A stretch of 64,000 bases of DNA from Perkinsus olseni (Eukaryota > Perkinsozoa > Perkinsida > Perkinsidae), in assembly GCA_013115135.1 (NCBI GenBank), contig JABANP010000103.1, positions 62,001 to 126,000 of the forward strand, read 5' to 3'. Under the pieces are notes generated by a model. That model made no database searches and was not told the DNA's origin. It saw nothing but the letters and a program-made list of their open reading frames with translations. A program made the translations under genes and the position numbers. Of this stretch, positions 1-11,091 are shown one piece after another. Position 1 is the stretch's first letter, and each line of letters starts with the position of its first letter.

Positions 1-8
1 TTTCTCAG

Positions 9-145
9 TGTGCGCCCAAGCAAAGATCATGCTCCGGGACATGGGCATGCGTTGCCTCTATGCTGGTACATTATTCTGCATCTACGCCACCATTGAGCGG
101 ACTCTCGTGGAGAACTGGCCGGCATGGTCTGAAGCATATCTCTGA
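9..145 (+). CDS. 3' terminal exon of a truncated gene, product uncertain
   Basis: A polypyrimidine-AG acceptor at 1-8 is followed by an open frame that ends in TGA at 143-145. The translated tail contains a short hydrophobic stretch around YAGTLFCIYATIE and ends SEAYL. The pattern faintly recalls a Tim17/22/23-type membrane segment followed by a conserved Glu, but it is too short to assign. The 5' part lies outside the window. Confidence 0.35.
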
Positions 146-1529
146 AGATTCTGCTACTACTTGTCTTGTACAGAGACCGTCATCATAACGACCGTTAATG
201 AGCCGACCAATGCAAGTGACTTGTGTTTACTATGAGGGGCGGCGTCTGCTGATAACTAACAAACGCAATTCGACGATTGAGAGATGAGTACACCTTTAAA
301 ATCGTAATCCGAGTGGATCTTGCGTAAATCGTTTACTGGCTGCTCATTGAAAGCACAACACCCGAGTTCTGTCGTCTTGAATCCGATCTTGCATCTGCTG
401 TCTTCTTATCATCCGCCACTTAGCTTCAGCGTAGCTTCTTATCGGCTAGGGTCAGCGACATAAACATTACAAATGTTCACCGAAGTCAAGTGGGGTCGAG
501 TCCCTTCCGCATAGACCATGCATCAACGGTCTTCCTAACACGTTCGCCTGGAGGTGAGAACAGCAGAGGAAACCCTCAGCAGTCGGCAATCCCTTCAGGC
601 GGTCACTCTGTTCTGCACGACACACGGCCGCTGTCGAGATACAGCACAGGGGACTTGATGATCGCGTAGGGATGATAAGACGCAGAAGGTCGTCATGGTT
701 GGCTATCATTGACAGACCGAAAATCCGACTGGGATCGCACACGCTGCCGCCCAACGGAGCGCTGTCGGGGGACTACCGGTACTAGCGATTATCAATGCTC
801 ATGGTCTTGGTCATGGTGATAACAGGCTGTCCACAGAAGACGCCACGGACCGGCGGATGAATCGGGTTCTTCGTAGCGAGAAGGAGATGAAGAAGATAGG
901 ACGGTGTTGCGATGCTGAGCTGAAACGTTCGAAGCGGCTATACAAGTAGTAGGCTTGGCAGCTGCCCTGCTCGAGGGCAAACTCAAAATTAAGAATGGAC
1001 TGCGGACCAGGACGATGATGGCCTTTCAGGCGACTGGGAGATCTCCGGAAGACCATGAAGCGTGAGAGCTCTCGTCTTCACTATCAGCTAACCCCACTGC
1101 AGCCGAGGCGTACCGAAGGCAAGAACTATGATCAACACTCCTTCGTGTTCTTTCATCATAGTCACAGGCACGACCAGCTCTCTGGCCGAGTTCAGGAACG
1201 GCGATCTTGAGCGGTACTATTACCGATCGCCTGTGTACGAAATCATGGGCCGCCAGGCTAGTATACTTAACATGTACCCCTACAGTGATTCCCTCAGAAG
1301 ACGGTATCGATTGTGATACGTCGGTTGTTGCCCTCAGAGAGCTGTTGTTGTGCTAACCAGTACTACTAACACGACGACTAGAATTGATACAAGAAATGCT
1401 GCTTTCTCGAGAGTGGATGAAAATCCGATAGGGTAACTTTACAAAAAAATTTATGCTACTTTCCTAGCTGCAACGTAGAATTCCTCTGCGCAACTACCCT
1501 CAGAAAAGGGCCTCTCCCCAGTAACAAAA
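146..1529. other. no gene recognised
   Basis: Only short, low-complexity-free open frames with no recognisable domain or convincing splice structure. I see no RNA gene here. Confidence 0.4.
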
Positions 1530-2621
1530 CTACTCTGCAAACTTCACCTCGTCGCTGGGGCTCTGCGATGATGCCCGTCTGCGAAACCGAACGAGAAGCA
1601 ACACCGTAGTATTCAATAAGAATAGGATACTGATGACCGTCTTGATCCACCACGCTTGCAGCGACTCGTCAACGGTCCACACGGCCGACCAGCCCTTGAA
1701 GATCTCACCGGGCACCTCTTCAAGGCATCTTATAGCGGAGCGATGAGCGTGCCCTATATACGTCATCGTACGGGGTTTATTAGGCAAGAGGACCGTAGTG
1801 TTGCCCGCCAAGTAGGTCCAAGAGAGCGGATAAACTGCCGTAGCTCGTACGCAGTGCTTAGGGTGATGGTCGAGGCACATGAGAGGCTCCTGACCAGGCG
1901 GGACCTCAGGACATGCGCACCTCCCAGGATGCTTCACCGTATGGGAAAACATCGAAAAGTTCGCTGTGCATCTGGCGCTGTTAGAATTGAAACCGACTCT
2001 GAACTCGGCCAGGTCGCAAGCCCTGACGTTAGCGATGTCACGGACTTCACCTTTGACGAAAGAAGATACGTCGAAGCCGCTAGGCAGTGCCGCTTGGAAG
2101 GCCATCAGAATGCTCTTCAACGTGCTGTTCACCGCCTGCAACTTTTGAAAGACCTCCTCACACTGTTCTCGGTCGATCGCAGCCTCGGCGGAGGATACCC
2201 ACGGCGCCAGCTCGCCCTGATACCACACCCAGCTGGAGAGAGTTTGACCAGAAAGAAAAGGGTCAATCCCCAATCCTCGCATCGCTTTCGTCGTACCATC
2301 AATCAACTCAGCAAGGCAACGACGATTATCCCCAGCGGTGGTCGCATTGACGAGGGCTTCAGGGATGTAGTTGAAGGTGTCGTCGAAGCTCATGCATGTG
2401 GAATCGTCTTCGATGGTGACCGAGCTTGCAGGCCAGTCGCTTGCATTGCGCGCGGCCATGACCAAGTCGGTCGGACAGAACAAGACTTTTTCGAGACTAA
2501 CACGATTGCTGAAGAAAGCCTCCTTCGGTACTTGGATGGACTTTGAGACAGTGAGCGGCGACAAAGCGCACAGTATTAATGATGACTGTAGGAGGTGGCC
2601 GCTGCATGGAGGGAAAACCAT
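1530..2621 (-). CDS. predicted type I membrane glycoprotein, lineage-specific
   Basis: A single open frame of 363 aa. A hydrophobic N-terminal stretch (about residues 8-26, LLQSSLILCALSPLTV) looks like a signal peptide. A second hydrophobic segment near the C-terminus (about 330-348, ISILFLLNTTVLLLV) is followed by an Arg-rich cytoplasmic tail (VRFRRRASS), so a type I topology is likely. The ectodomain has several N-glycosylation sequons (NAS, NAT, NST, NFS, NTT) and about ten cysteines, consistent with a folded extracellular domain. I do not recognise a family. The overlapping plus-strand open frame of 296 aa is taken as its shadow because it lacks such architecture. The start is the first ATG of the frame; an upstream exon cannot be excluded. 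Confidence 0.6.
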   Translation of the reverse strand: MVFPPCSGHLLQSSLILCALSPLTVSKSIQVPKEAFFSNRVSLEKVLFCPTDLVMAARNASDWPASSVTIEDDSTCMSFDDTFNYIPEALVNATTAGDNRRCLAELIDGTTKAMRGLGIDPFLSGQTLSSWVWYQGELAPWVSSAEAAIDREQCEEVFQKLQAVNSTLKSILMAFQAALPSGFDVSSFVKGEVRDIANVRACDLAEFRVGFNSNSARCTANFSMFSHTVKHPGRCACPEVPPGQEPLMCLDHHPKHCVRATAVYPLSWTYLAGNTTVLLPNKPRTMTYIGHAHRSAIRCLEEVPGEIFKGWSAVWTVDESLQAWWIKTVISILFLLNTTVLLLVRFRRRASSQSPSDEVKFAE

Positions 2622-2774
2622 CAGTAGGAAAAAATCTGCCGAAAGGAACGTCTCCGAGAAAGTAACCCAGTCTCGACGGTTGGCAGCGATGAGACCCCTA
2701 GTTACTCAACCCACGCGATGAGGGAGGTCAAACGCAAGACTGGAAGAGCTTGAGAGGGGTACGAAATTCCCCTG

Positions 2775-3020
2775 ATACAGAGGTCGGGAGTGTGAACAGT
2801 GAGTGGCTCTGCTCTGATCTGTGCAACCTTCATCAGAGCCAGCAACCAGGCAGTAGCATGTGTATGCTGCCGACCAGCAGTTGGAGGCCACCACGGTTCA
2901 GTAGCCGCCCGACTCCATACCCAGTCCGGGTCGAGTCAGCAGTCTCCAGCGTGCTACCTCCACATCCAGGAAGCGAAGGGCTGGGTCGAGCTCGCATCCG
3001 CCGTCATTACGGTCATGGCG
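2775..3020 (+). repeat. dispersed repeat, copy 1 (partner at 43.7 kb)
   Basis: About 245 bp that align, with scattered substitutions and small indels, to 43,668-43,935 in the same orientation. Shared blocks include the stretches starting gggagtgtgaacagtgag and ggaggccaccacggttcag. Neither copy has a stable shared reading frame that I can defend, so I call it a repeat. Confidence 0.7.
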
Positions 3021-3671
3021 AGCTTCTTGTTGCGCTCGCATGCACTCCGCTCGGCGATCCCGCCCATGCTGATCCGGCTCCGTTGGATTGCTGTCAAGGG
3101 GGAGACTGCGGGCTGCAAGCACACTAGCAGCTGGAAAAGTCGGAATCTGAGAACTGGCCCTGGAAGTGATCGAAGCCCAAGAATCGATCGATGTCGCTTC
3201 TAGTAGCAGGACAACTACATCGTGACTAATCCTGATTTTTGAATAGATGCCCTCCGCTCACCCTCGGTAAGTTGCCGAAAATTGATCTTACTCGATGCAA
3301 GTACGGTCGACCCGCGAGAGGCCGCTGTGTGCTTCTCTCGCAGGGGGTCGAGACGTAATTTGCGCACACTGAGAAACCTCGCAAGAGAGCAAGATTATCA
3401 TCGCTCGGCGGCGGCGTTTCCTTGTGTTGGGAGAAAGGCGAGCTCAGACAACTGGCAATAAAGAGTGACTTGACTCGAGTCACTCTCCTTGCATGTGGTT
3501 GCCAACAAGGCCAGCTCATCACCAATGAGAGTCTCATTATGAGACCGACTGGTTGAGAGCAAAGCACTCGGACAAAACCCCTCCTCTGGAATCGCATAAT
3601 CACCAGCGAGCTGAACTTGAGCCCGCGGTTGAAGAGGAAGGCATTATCCGCGGTATGAACGCCACACGTCG
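3021..3671. other. no gene recognised
   Basis: Only short unsupported frames; no clear exon pair or RNA gene. Confidence 0.4.
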
Positions 3672-3768
3672 TTCAATGAACTAATTCTGAAACTCAGAAT
3701 AGATTCCAGAACCGCATTTTACGTTTAAAAGTGAATTCCAGAATCGATACTCAGTTCCAGAGTCGCTC
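3672..3768 (+). repeat. short interspersed element E1 (TTCAGAATCGATT family)
   Basis: Contains the family hallmarks: an imperfect 5' block (ttctgaaactcagaat), a central gcattttacg(t) block followed by aaaa, and a 3' block (ccagaatcgatactcagttc). Sub-blocks are partly inverted relative to one another, so the element could fold. Related copies are at about 6,797-6,862 (opposite orientation), 32,846-32,957, 33,016-33,150 and 42,727-42,812. Confidence 0.6.
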
Positions 3769-4045
3769 CGCGTGTTCGCGAGATCTCTCCTCCCGAGATC
3801 GCTCCCAGCTCTTAGGATCGTATTTTACACGCTAAATTCAATCCTGAGAGCGGTCCTGAAATTCCGGAAAGGTAGTCTATCGAGCACCCTCACCTCAGTG
3901 AGCGTGGGGGGTCTCCGTGTGCGCCGTTCGATGTTGCTGGTTGCTGCGCCGGTTCGCACTGACCGCCCCTTCAGGTCGTCGGCGTCAAACCCTCCACTTT
4001 GGGCTGTGAAGTTAACGTATACCGTTTCGGAGAAAGGCGGATAAG

Positions 4046-4543
4046 ATTTTTCTTCGACGCACTCCCACCGGAAAATGAGATCAGCTACTCTCGGTTCACC
4101 GACTTCACCACCAACATGGATTACTCATTGTAAGTCTTGCGTATCTTAGGTTGATGCATGCCTTTCACGGAGTAGAATCTTCGTACGTTTCCTTAGCGAT
4201 CGGAATTACTATGACAGTCGGACGCAAACGAGGAGGTTCAGGGGTAAGGTGGGATAGACCACTTGTCGGGGACAAGCAGAATTGGTATAAACTGAAGGAC
4301 GCCCGCCTGCTGCCGTTGGGCCATCTCTCTCCGTCAACCATAGAAATCATCAAGACCACTATGCCACCGACCATGGGCTGTGCCCAGTCGGGAAAGGTTG
4401 CATTACTATGGCCTTGGCGATTTTGAACGACGCTCCTGAGGGTTATGAGGGTGAGGAAGACACTTGGTTACCTCGCTTTCACAGAGAAGACGGCGATGAT
4501 GCAATCGGCATTGGTCGGGCTGCGCTGAATAGGGGAAGGAGTG
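4046..4543 (+). CDS. internal exons of an unidentified gene
   Basis: Three exons join in one frame: 4,046-4,129 (acceptor ataag, donor gtaagt), 4,197-4,243 (acceptor ccttag, donor gtaagg) and 4,388 to about 4,543 (acceptor gcccag, donor gtacgg). The spliced peptide reads through without a stop. It includes SYSRFTDFTTNMDYS across the first junction and the acidic segment EGYEGEEDTWLPRFH in the third exon. The first intron carries the motif GTATCTTAGGTTGA. I recognise no domain, and both ends of the gene are unresolved. Confidence 0.4.
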
Positions 4544-6587
4544 GTACGGTATTATCAAGCTGTTCATGTTGTATGGATGTTGATAATCTCTGTCGAGGAA
4601 TGTGTCGAGTTGGGCGTGAATTTTGATGACCCCCTACCCGGAGGCCTCGTGGACCATCGTGAAGGCTAGCGTGGGTTAAGAGGATCTCAAAGGTCCTGTG
4701 CTCTAGAGTCGATTCTGTACGCTGCGTCAAAAGGAAAAGATTTTAAACTCTGAAGGCTCGTCGTTGAAGATGAACTTCGACGAACACGATCGAAATCGGG
4801 CGGATAGTGGTTGATACGGCAGACCCTGGTTCAGCTGAGTTCAGGGCTATCGAAAATCTCTAGGACTTGCAACGGGGAGGTGCCAATATTTTTTTGAGGG
4901 GACCAGTGGTACGACTTCGTTCGAAGGCTGGTGCATTCACTCAGCTTTGCCATGCACATACGGTACATTACCGAAGTGATTCTCCTAGCCGTCGGTTCCC
5001 AAGCTGTCGTGGAGATCTCCTACGAGGTGCTACAGACTGCGCCGACCGCTGCTGCTGTCCTGCAGGCGGCCACCGGGCAAGGTAGTATGGGAACTAGGCT
5101 GGCATGTCTTGTTGTCCTTTGACTGAGGTCAACCTAAGATACCTTCTCCCATAGTGGGCATGTCTTCGAACCATCCAAGCCGTCGGTCGAACACTCATCG
5201 TCTTCGAGTGTCTGATGCAGTGCAGAAACGAAGATAATTCTTAGTTTATTTTGCGCTTGAAAGCTTTGATTGCCGCTGATACAAGCGACGCCATAAGACA
5301 GTCTGCTGACAGTCGCCCTCGTGCGTCTTGGCCTCTCCCCTACTCCTCATCTCCGGGGTGTCTCGTAGCGCACCTCTGCGCTGGAATCGACTCGAGTTTG
5401 ACGTTCCTCAGGCTTGATAACGTATCCATTTCTAGTCGACGATTTGCCTTGGTAGAATTTCACCACGTTTATCCAGTCTTCGACCACGCAGCTCGGGTGG
5501 TCTCGTCGTTTTTAGCGGTATCGTGGGACGTGCTTCGACGTATCTAATGTCGAACCTTGCTTTACACAGAATCAATAACCGTTTCATCAGGTATCTTCAT
5601 GATCGACTCATTACCATCTTCCTTTAATGAAGCCTACACTGTCCTGTCCGAGTCGTTACCGCACTGCCATGGTGGCCGAGAAGAGGTTTTGCCCGACGGC
5701 ACAATTCGGACTACTCTCGCTCAAAGTAGTGATGGCCATGTCGTTGCCGCTCGATGTATGCAATAATTTCGTGGCGCGTGAAGGGAGTATCGGGTAGTGA
5801 AGCGGTTTGGTCATCCTAGTCTAGCGTTGAGGGCTGTATCGTTGAAAGTCTCGGACGTTCGGGATGGTGTGGTACTGGGTGTTGATACGATCGATGCTCG
5901 TTGTTATCGGTGGGAACAGGTTCCTTCGCCGAGGCGAAACTCTCGACGGAAATTTTCCTTCCTGCACAGTACAGTTAGCCAGCTTTTATTGGTCGAAAGG
6001 CGCCGGTTTGCATGCCATCAAACACTAAAACCTTCTACACGGCTTTACAACTCTGCCGCTGCTGCTGAGTCTCATCACGGTGGCAGCTGGTCCAGACCGG
6101 GGCTGAATAGATAATTTACGGCCCTCTACGTCAGGGCTTTCGCGCGCGTGAAGAATTGTATATGGCATGGGTATTATCAGGATAATCGCCAAAGGTGTAT
6201 TTTCATCAATCGCTCGTCGATCGCTAGTCTTGGTCGTTGTCGAAGCCCTCCGGTCAGGATCTGAGAATGCCAGTGCGACCTTCCTTCACAAGCACGGCTG
6301 CCCAATGGCCACGGTAGAAGCAAGGCGTGATGTGCGCAGCACTCTCAACCGCATCGGTCGGAGTCTCGCGGGGATTCTGGATGAGGTTGGACGAGGGTTG
6401 GTCGTGGAAGCAAGACGCGACTGGGCGTCTTGGCAGGTACTTGAAGTTGAGTACCCGATCGATCGGGCTAGTAGCATCGCAAAGACATCATCGAACTCGG
6501 CCGGGACAGCCATCTGGATCATCACCATATATATAGGACGTCTCTGAGGGACGACAGTGAAACTGATGTACTACGGGGAAAAGGCGG
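4544..6587. other. no gene resolved
   Basis: May hold further exons of the preceding gene (an open segment VELGVNFDDPLPGG near 4.6 kb). I could not link any frame with confidence. One copy of the AATTTCGTGGCGCG motif is at 5,765-5,778, and the complement of GTATCTTAGGTTGA at 5,129-5,142. Confidence 0.35.
5765..5778 (+). repeat. AATTTCGTGGCGCG motif, isolated copy
   Basis: Exact core, followed by TGAAG. No gene start is resolved close downstream. Confidence 0.7.
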
Positions 6588-6961
6588 AATTTCGTGGCGC
6601 GCGGGAAATTTATTCGGCGGAGGGTGTTCAATAAACCAACTGTAGGACTCAGTAACGATCCTGAAGCTGATTTCATCCACATCGTGTCTGACTTGGATCG
6701 GTACCCGCGAACTTGGGAGTCCACCGGGTAGTTGGTTCGATGTCGATCGAGAATCGATACATTCTCTGGCGTTTCTCTCACAAGTACCAGATTCCTGCTT
6801 TTTACGCGTGAAAGTCAATTCAAGAATCGATTCTGAATGAAAGAATTAGTTCATTCAACTTGGGGTGAGCTCGGAACGTTTTCTTTTGAATTTCGTGGCG
6901 CCCGGGAAATTTTCTCTAGAGCTGTGAATGAGCCAGGTGCCGCTTTGAATTTCGTGGCGCG
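6588..6961 (+). repeat. three AATTTCGTGGCGCG motif copies within 375 bp
   Basis: Copies at 6,588-6,601, 6,889-6,902 (last bases cccg, a one-base variant) and 6,948-6,961, all on the plus strand. The first two are followed by GGGAAATT and the last by a possible start codon at 6,966. Element E2 of the TTCAGAATCGATT family, inverted, lies between them at about 6,797-6,862. Confidence 0.7.
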
Positions 6962-6965
6962 CGAC

Positions 6966-7520
6966 ATGACGATCGTCGTCCCGTTCAGGTGAACTCTACT
7001 TTATCTCTTCACGTCGATCAAGGTGTATTCTTATTACTGGTCCTGCCGCCCGGTGACACCAACTTCCACTACTTGGATTCCGTCACTTCCGAGGAAGTCC
7101 TCAGCGGTGGTAAATCGATCGCTTTTGAAATGTTCTGTCTAGGTCCGCTTGGAAGTACCGGATGATGGCAAGACGCGCGTGGTCGTCTTCTTTGGCAGAA
7201 CTCTGAGGGACTTTACGAGTAGGTTGGTCGAGTACTCCGGCTGTGACCTTGTGAAGGAGCCAGGTACGATCCCGGCCGTACGACCGTTGCCACATTCTGT
7301 GAGAATATCTCCCAGCCCCTTGGCCACTCGAGTGGTTATCGGTCGAATGTTTCTGCTGCCACCAGGAGCGATGAGCTACAGGTCGTCACCGCCGTTGACG
7401 TATCGGGAGTGGAATCAAAGGGCGGTGGCTTTGAGGTCGTCTGATGGTGGTGAGGTGGTTGAGGCGAAGAGAAGGCTGGGTAGGGAGGGTGGGGAGATTT
7501 TCGGGAACGTTATTTTCTGA
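6966..7520 (+). CDS. possible short multi-exon gene, unknown
   Basis: A short first exon from ATG 6,966 ends at a GTGAAC donor. Open coding-like segments follow: PPGDTNFHYLDSVTSEEVL near 7.05 kb, and after an acceptor at about 7,141 a frame with VRLEVPDDGKTRVVVFFGR that ends at 7,520. The exon phases as I read them do not all agree, so the model is tentative. I recognise no family. Confidence 0.3.
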
Positions 7521-7656
7521 AAAATTCCTGAATTTTCTGCTTTATTTCTGGGAAAGTTTACCGGGAGATTTGAGGGGACTTCAGTTTAACAGTGGCCTGA
7601 AGGGAATCTTTTTGACCTGAAGTTTACCATGGAGGTCGACATAGCTAAAGATACTC

Positions 7657-8434
7657 TTGACCGTTTCAACTACACTTAAGATTCGCCATGTGGATGGGTC
7701 TCTTTTCAGAGGCGGCTTGCAAGGATGGCGAGATCTACTGCTGGATGCAATGCATGGCGGCCGACTGCGCCGTCGGTCTCCATACCCCACCTGCTACGAC
7801 CCGGCCAAGCAGGAGTCCTGCGACCCCAACGCCATGAACCATCAGTGTGGGGTTGAGTGCCGAGCGGAGCAAGCTAGCACGCCTACGGTCGACCCTGGGG
7901 CCTTTTGCACTGGCTCGACGGCTATGTTCATGTCGGGCTTCACTTGGTCTGGCAGCGCTGAGAATCCTTGTGTGATACTGTTCACGCCCCTCTTGGGTTC
8001 TCGACACGCCAGGCAAGTTTGCTATGGGCTGCATAGGAGTGCTTTTACTGGGTATGCTGGTTGAAGGACTTCTAGCTGCTCGACGACGCTACCTTGGCTA
8101 CGTCCGGAGACCCCTTATGAAAAGCCTTGTAGGGGCCCTGGCCTTTGGCGTTAGCGTCTCTATCGCCTACCTTGCTATGCTGGTTGTGATGACGTATAGC
8201 TGTGAACTTTTCATCTGCCTTTGCGTCGGTCTGGCGATTGGTCACTTTCTATTTGGTAATGTGAGACAAGAAATCGGAGAGGCTGCTGAACCCTGTTGTG
8301 GTGACACTACTGTTGTACGCCAACAGCAGCAGCCTTCGACAGGTTTGACCGCGCGCCACAAAAATAATGATGACGATATGGACTCCCTGAGTGAGAGCCC
8401 GGTGGTCGGTACTCCGAGCGGACGACAGGCTTAG
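7657..8434 (+). CDS. Ctr-type copper transporter
   Basis: Ctr proteins are trimeric high-affinity Cu(I) importers of the plasma membrane or vacuole. Hallmarks seen here: a cysteine-rich N-terminus with a Met motif (TAMFMSGFTW) before TM1; a first membrane segment entered by CVILF; WVLDTPGKFAMGCIGV leading into the EGL motif and an Arg cluster (LVEGLLAARRR); and a later segment with the diagnostic MxxxM (YLAMLVVMTYS) followed by GxxxG (GLAIG) in TM3. The C-terminal tail (about 55 aa) is hydrophilic and acidic and lacks a clear CxC. The gene is split: the N-terminal half is in frame 1 and the C-terminal half in frame 2. Continuity requires skipping one base in the CCCC run at about 7,985-7,990. 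A second break may exist near 7,780, where a Cys-rich frame-2 segment (YCWMQCMAADC) ends. The true start is therefore uncertain. Confidence 0.75.
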
Positions 8435-8685
8435 ATTTTTTATATATCAATTTCGTACCCGAGCCGGCGGGTTGACCGGGACTCGACGTTTCTAGTGGTC
8501 GTCGTTATTAGGTAGTTGCCCCTTGCTGTATATTTCGTAGAGGCTGTCGCTGCAGCTGCAGTTGGCATATTAGCTCCTTTGGTGATATCAATTGGGATCG
8601 TGCTGAAGGCTCACTGCCCTCAGACGGTCCGATAGGAGTTCTCTTATTAGGTTGATTATTTCAAGCATCGCTATGGTGTTGGGTT

Positions 8686-9216
8686 GTGGTAGTACAGGGT
8701 GGGTTTCAGTGGAAGCTTCGCTCCGCTAGAAAACTGAGTCATCTTTCTCCCTTTTTATGGGACGTCTTGTGGGAGCCTTGGAGAAACTACGGCTTGACAC
8801 CCCAGGATGCAGCGGGAGTCGCCGGAACCTTTATCGTCGTAAAGTACGCGACCTTGGCGGCCTTCGTCCCCATCTGTCACTACGCCCAGCCGGTTCGACG
8901 GTTATTCTGGCATCCCTCCCGGGAGCTCGCAGGGAGAGTCTTGGAGCAGTACAAAGTTCGGAGTAGAGTTCGAGGAGGAGTGGTATTAAATAGAGGCCTC
9001 GGGTCTTCCAATGGCGCCCCCTTGGAGGTGTCCTCGTCGGGCCTCGTACCGCCGTCGGCTCGGTTGAAGTTGGCAGCAACGCGAGCTCGGCAGAGGGCCT
9101 GGATGGAGCGTCAGAGGGAGATGGTGGCGCTGCGGAAGGCGGGCTGGCAGGGGCGGTTCCGAGGGTTCAAGGAGAAGCAGTCGACCTCTAGTTGGGGGAG
9201 GAAACTGTTTGAGTAG
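8686..9216 (+). CDS. small membrane-associated protein, FAM210/DUF1279-like (tentative)
   Basis: Open frame of 176 aa with WRNYGLTPQDAAGVAGTF followed by a hydrophobic stretch (VVKYATLAAFVPICHYA). It then becomes basic (RARQRAWMERQREMVALRK). The first part resembles the tightly turned helical hairpin of DUF1279/FAM210 mitochondrial proteins. It may be the first exon(s) of the gene that continues at 9,446. The start at the leftmost start-type codon is not certain. Confidence 0.35.
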   Translation: MVVQGGFQWKLRSARKLSHLSPFLWDVLWEPWRNYGLTPQDAAGVAGTFIVVKYATLAAFVPICHYAQPVRRLFWHPSRELAGRVLEQYKVRSRVRGGVVLNRGLGSSNGAPLEVSSSGLVPPSARLKLAATRARQRAWMERQREMVALRKAGWQGRFRGFKEKQSTSSWGRKLFE

Positions 9217-9445
9217 GGGAAGGGGGCGACGGCGGAGCGAAAAATTTTTTATCGATTTGAGCAATGCGTGGCAAAAACGGAATTTCGATTTCTCTTCTGA
9301 GATTTTTCGAAGTTTCCTTCATGAAGCGTTCGTAATCTTTCTGTTATGAAACTTGTTATGATTTTGTGTATTTTCTGTCAACTTCATCTCGCTGGCCCTA
9401 ACTCGGTTCCGCGGGAAATCGTTGCTTTGCGTTGCTCACTCTCAG

Positions 9446-9759
9446 GTGGAGCGACAAATTTGCCGATCGGGCAGCTCGGGCTTGGCTGTGGCGGAGCGTA
9501 GCTAGCGTTTTCCGGATACCCCCTAAGGTCCTCGCCTGGGACGTCGCAGAGGCCTTTCTCACCTACAAGCTCACCTTCATCTTCCACGCCCCCTTGGAGC
9601 TCGTACATCATAGTCAAGTGGTTCAAGGCACGGCGAGCCAATTTGGATGAATTCATGGAGGAGTCGCCGAAGCTGCTCGAGATGGTGGAGGATGAGGAGC
9701 CTCTGGGAAGCGCTGCGTCGGCTGGGTCTCGGTGGTGGCCACTGCGGTCGGCTGGGTAG
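9446..9759 (+). CDS. C-terminal exon, FAM210/DUF1279-like (tentative)
   Basis: After a good acceptor (ctcactctcag, ending 9,445) an exon encodes KVLAWDVAEAFLTYKLTF, then HAPLEL, then IIVKWFKARRANLDEF. The rest is an acidic tail ending at TAG, 9,757-9,759. The join between APLEL and IIVKW needs one base to be skipped at about 9,603. The hydrophobic, lysine-anchored helix before a Pro-Leu-Glu-Leu turn is what suggests the family; I cannot prove it. It probably belongs to the same gene as 8,686-9,216, but the linking donor was not found. Confidence 0.35.
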
Positions 9760-11090
9760 TGGTGTTGGTGTGCTCGACTGTGTACTCTTGTCCGGCGTGA
9801 GATTTTCTGAATATGAATGACGTGTTGTGGGTGGATTAATAGTGGGAGGGTGGAGGGGAAGGTTGCTCTAGGAAGATACGGAAAAAGAGATTCCCTCTCG
9901 CCCGATCCGCTGTACCATCGGTAAGCGGGAGGCGCGCCTAGGGTGGTGTCGAGAGGGCCGCTGATTTTGATGATGGCCGTTGTGGCTAGGCTCTCGTAGC
10001 GGAGCTACCCACTGTTGCCAGATCGGAGAAGTCCTGGTTTCTGTAGCAGCAGCGCAAGATCTGTGTTGCTTTTCCCCGTCATACCAGCACACCTGGAGGG
10101 CTCCTCGTCGACCGCCTGAATCGGCCGACCCGTGAGCCACGGGCGGTGATATTGCTATTTACATTCCGGGCGATGTGGGGCGAAAAGCAGCAGCGCCTTA
10201 CACGAACCTGAAACTGTTCGACGGCGCTTCGTCCACCAGTGGGAAGAATTCTCACTGGTGTAAGTGCTTGCATTCCACTCAACGCCAGCGTCGACCTCGG
10301 ATACTCCTACCCGCAATTACTAGTCCGAAACGGGAAATCATAAGCGTTCTACAGCTTATCTTTTCGGCCGGGTTCCCCCTTCTCTCCATGCCCAGTCTAA
10401 GAAGCGTCATCGTCGCCCTCGCTGTGGCTCTGTTGGCTATGATGGTATCATTACTAATGTAACCTGGCCGTAGCATTGCCAGTGTATTACCGAATCCATC
10501 GTCATCAGGTTCGTAGCTGACGTGACTTGGAAGCCCCGACTTTTCTATCACCCGCCACTGTGTGATCGCCGACCGAGTAGCGAAGACAGCGGCGCCCCTC
10601 TACGACTGGAATGCTTCTTTTCTGAGAAGTGATGGTCAATCGAGCTTTACCTGTTTATGGAGTTGATAGTATCTTAGCGGAATTGTGATATCTCATTTTA
10701 TTGTGATTATAGCGTTGTGAACTGTGACGTATCTTGTTGATGACGGGTCGACTTTGATGACACGTACTGTTCTAGTCTATTGCCAGGCAGCAGCAGCAGC
10801 GATGGTCGTTTTCTTATGGACTTCCGTCACGATTGTTCAGCCTCGCTAGTAGCCGTACACAAGTCTTGTGAAGTATCGTGTGTGGAAGAGTCGTGTGGCT
10901 GTGTGTCGCCCCTGTGAGTCTTAACGTACTGCCGTAGCACCGAATTCAATTCCTGGGCTCTGGGAACGGCGGCCGAGCCGCGAAAATTGCAGTTTTGCCT
11001 TTTATTTCTACATAAAAGTTCGATCTTGTCATCGGGCGCCCTCTAGCCTCGTCATCATCTGAATAGTACCTTCCCCCGCAACTTCCTCAT
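9760..11090. other. no gene recognised
   Basis: No frame with domain-like content. A short CAG/AGC run lies near 10,785-10,800. Confidence 0.45.
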
Positions 11091-11091
11091 C

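Noticed and set aside
1656..2546. Plus-strand open frame of 296 aa
   Set aside because: It is antisense to the 363-aa membrane glycoprotein frame, has no domain features, and its composition (Arg-rich, no hydrophobic signal) is typical of a shadow frame.
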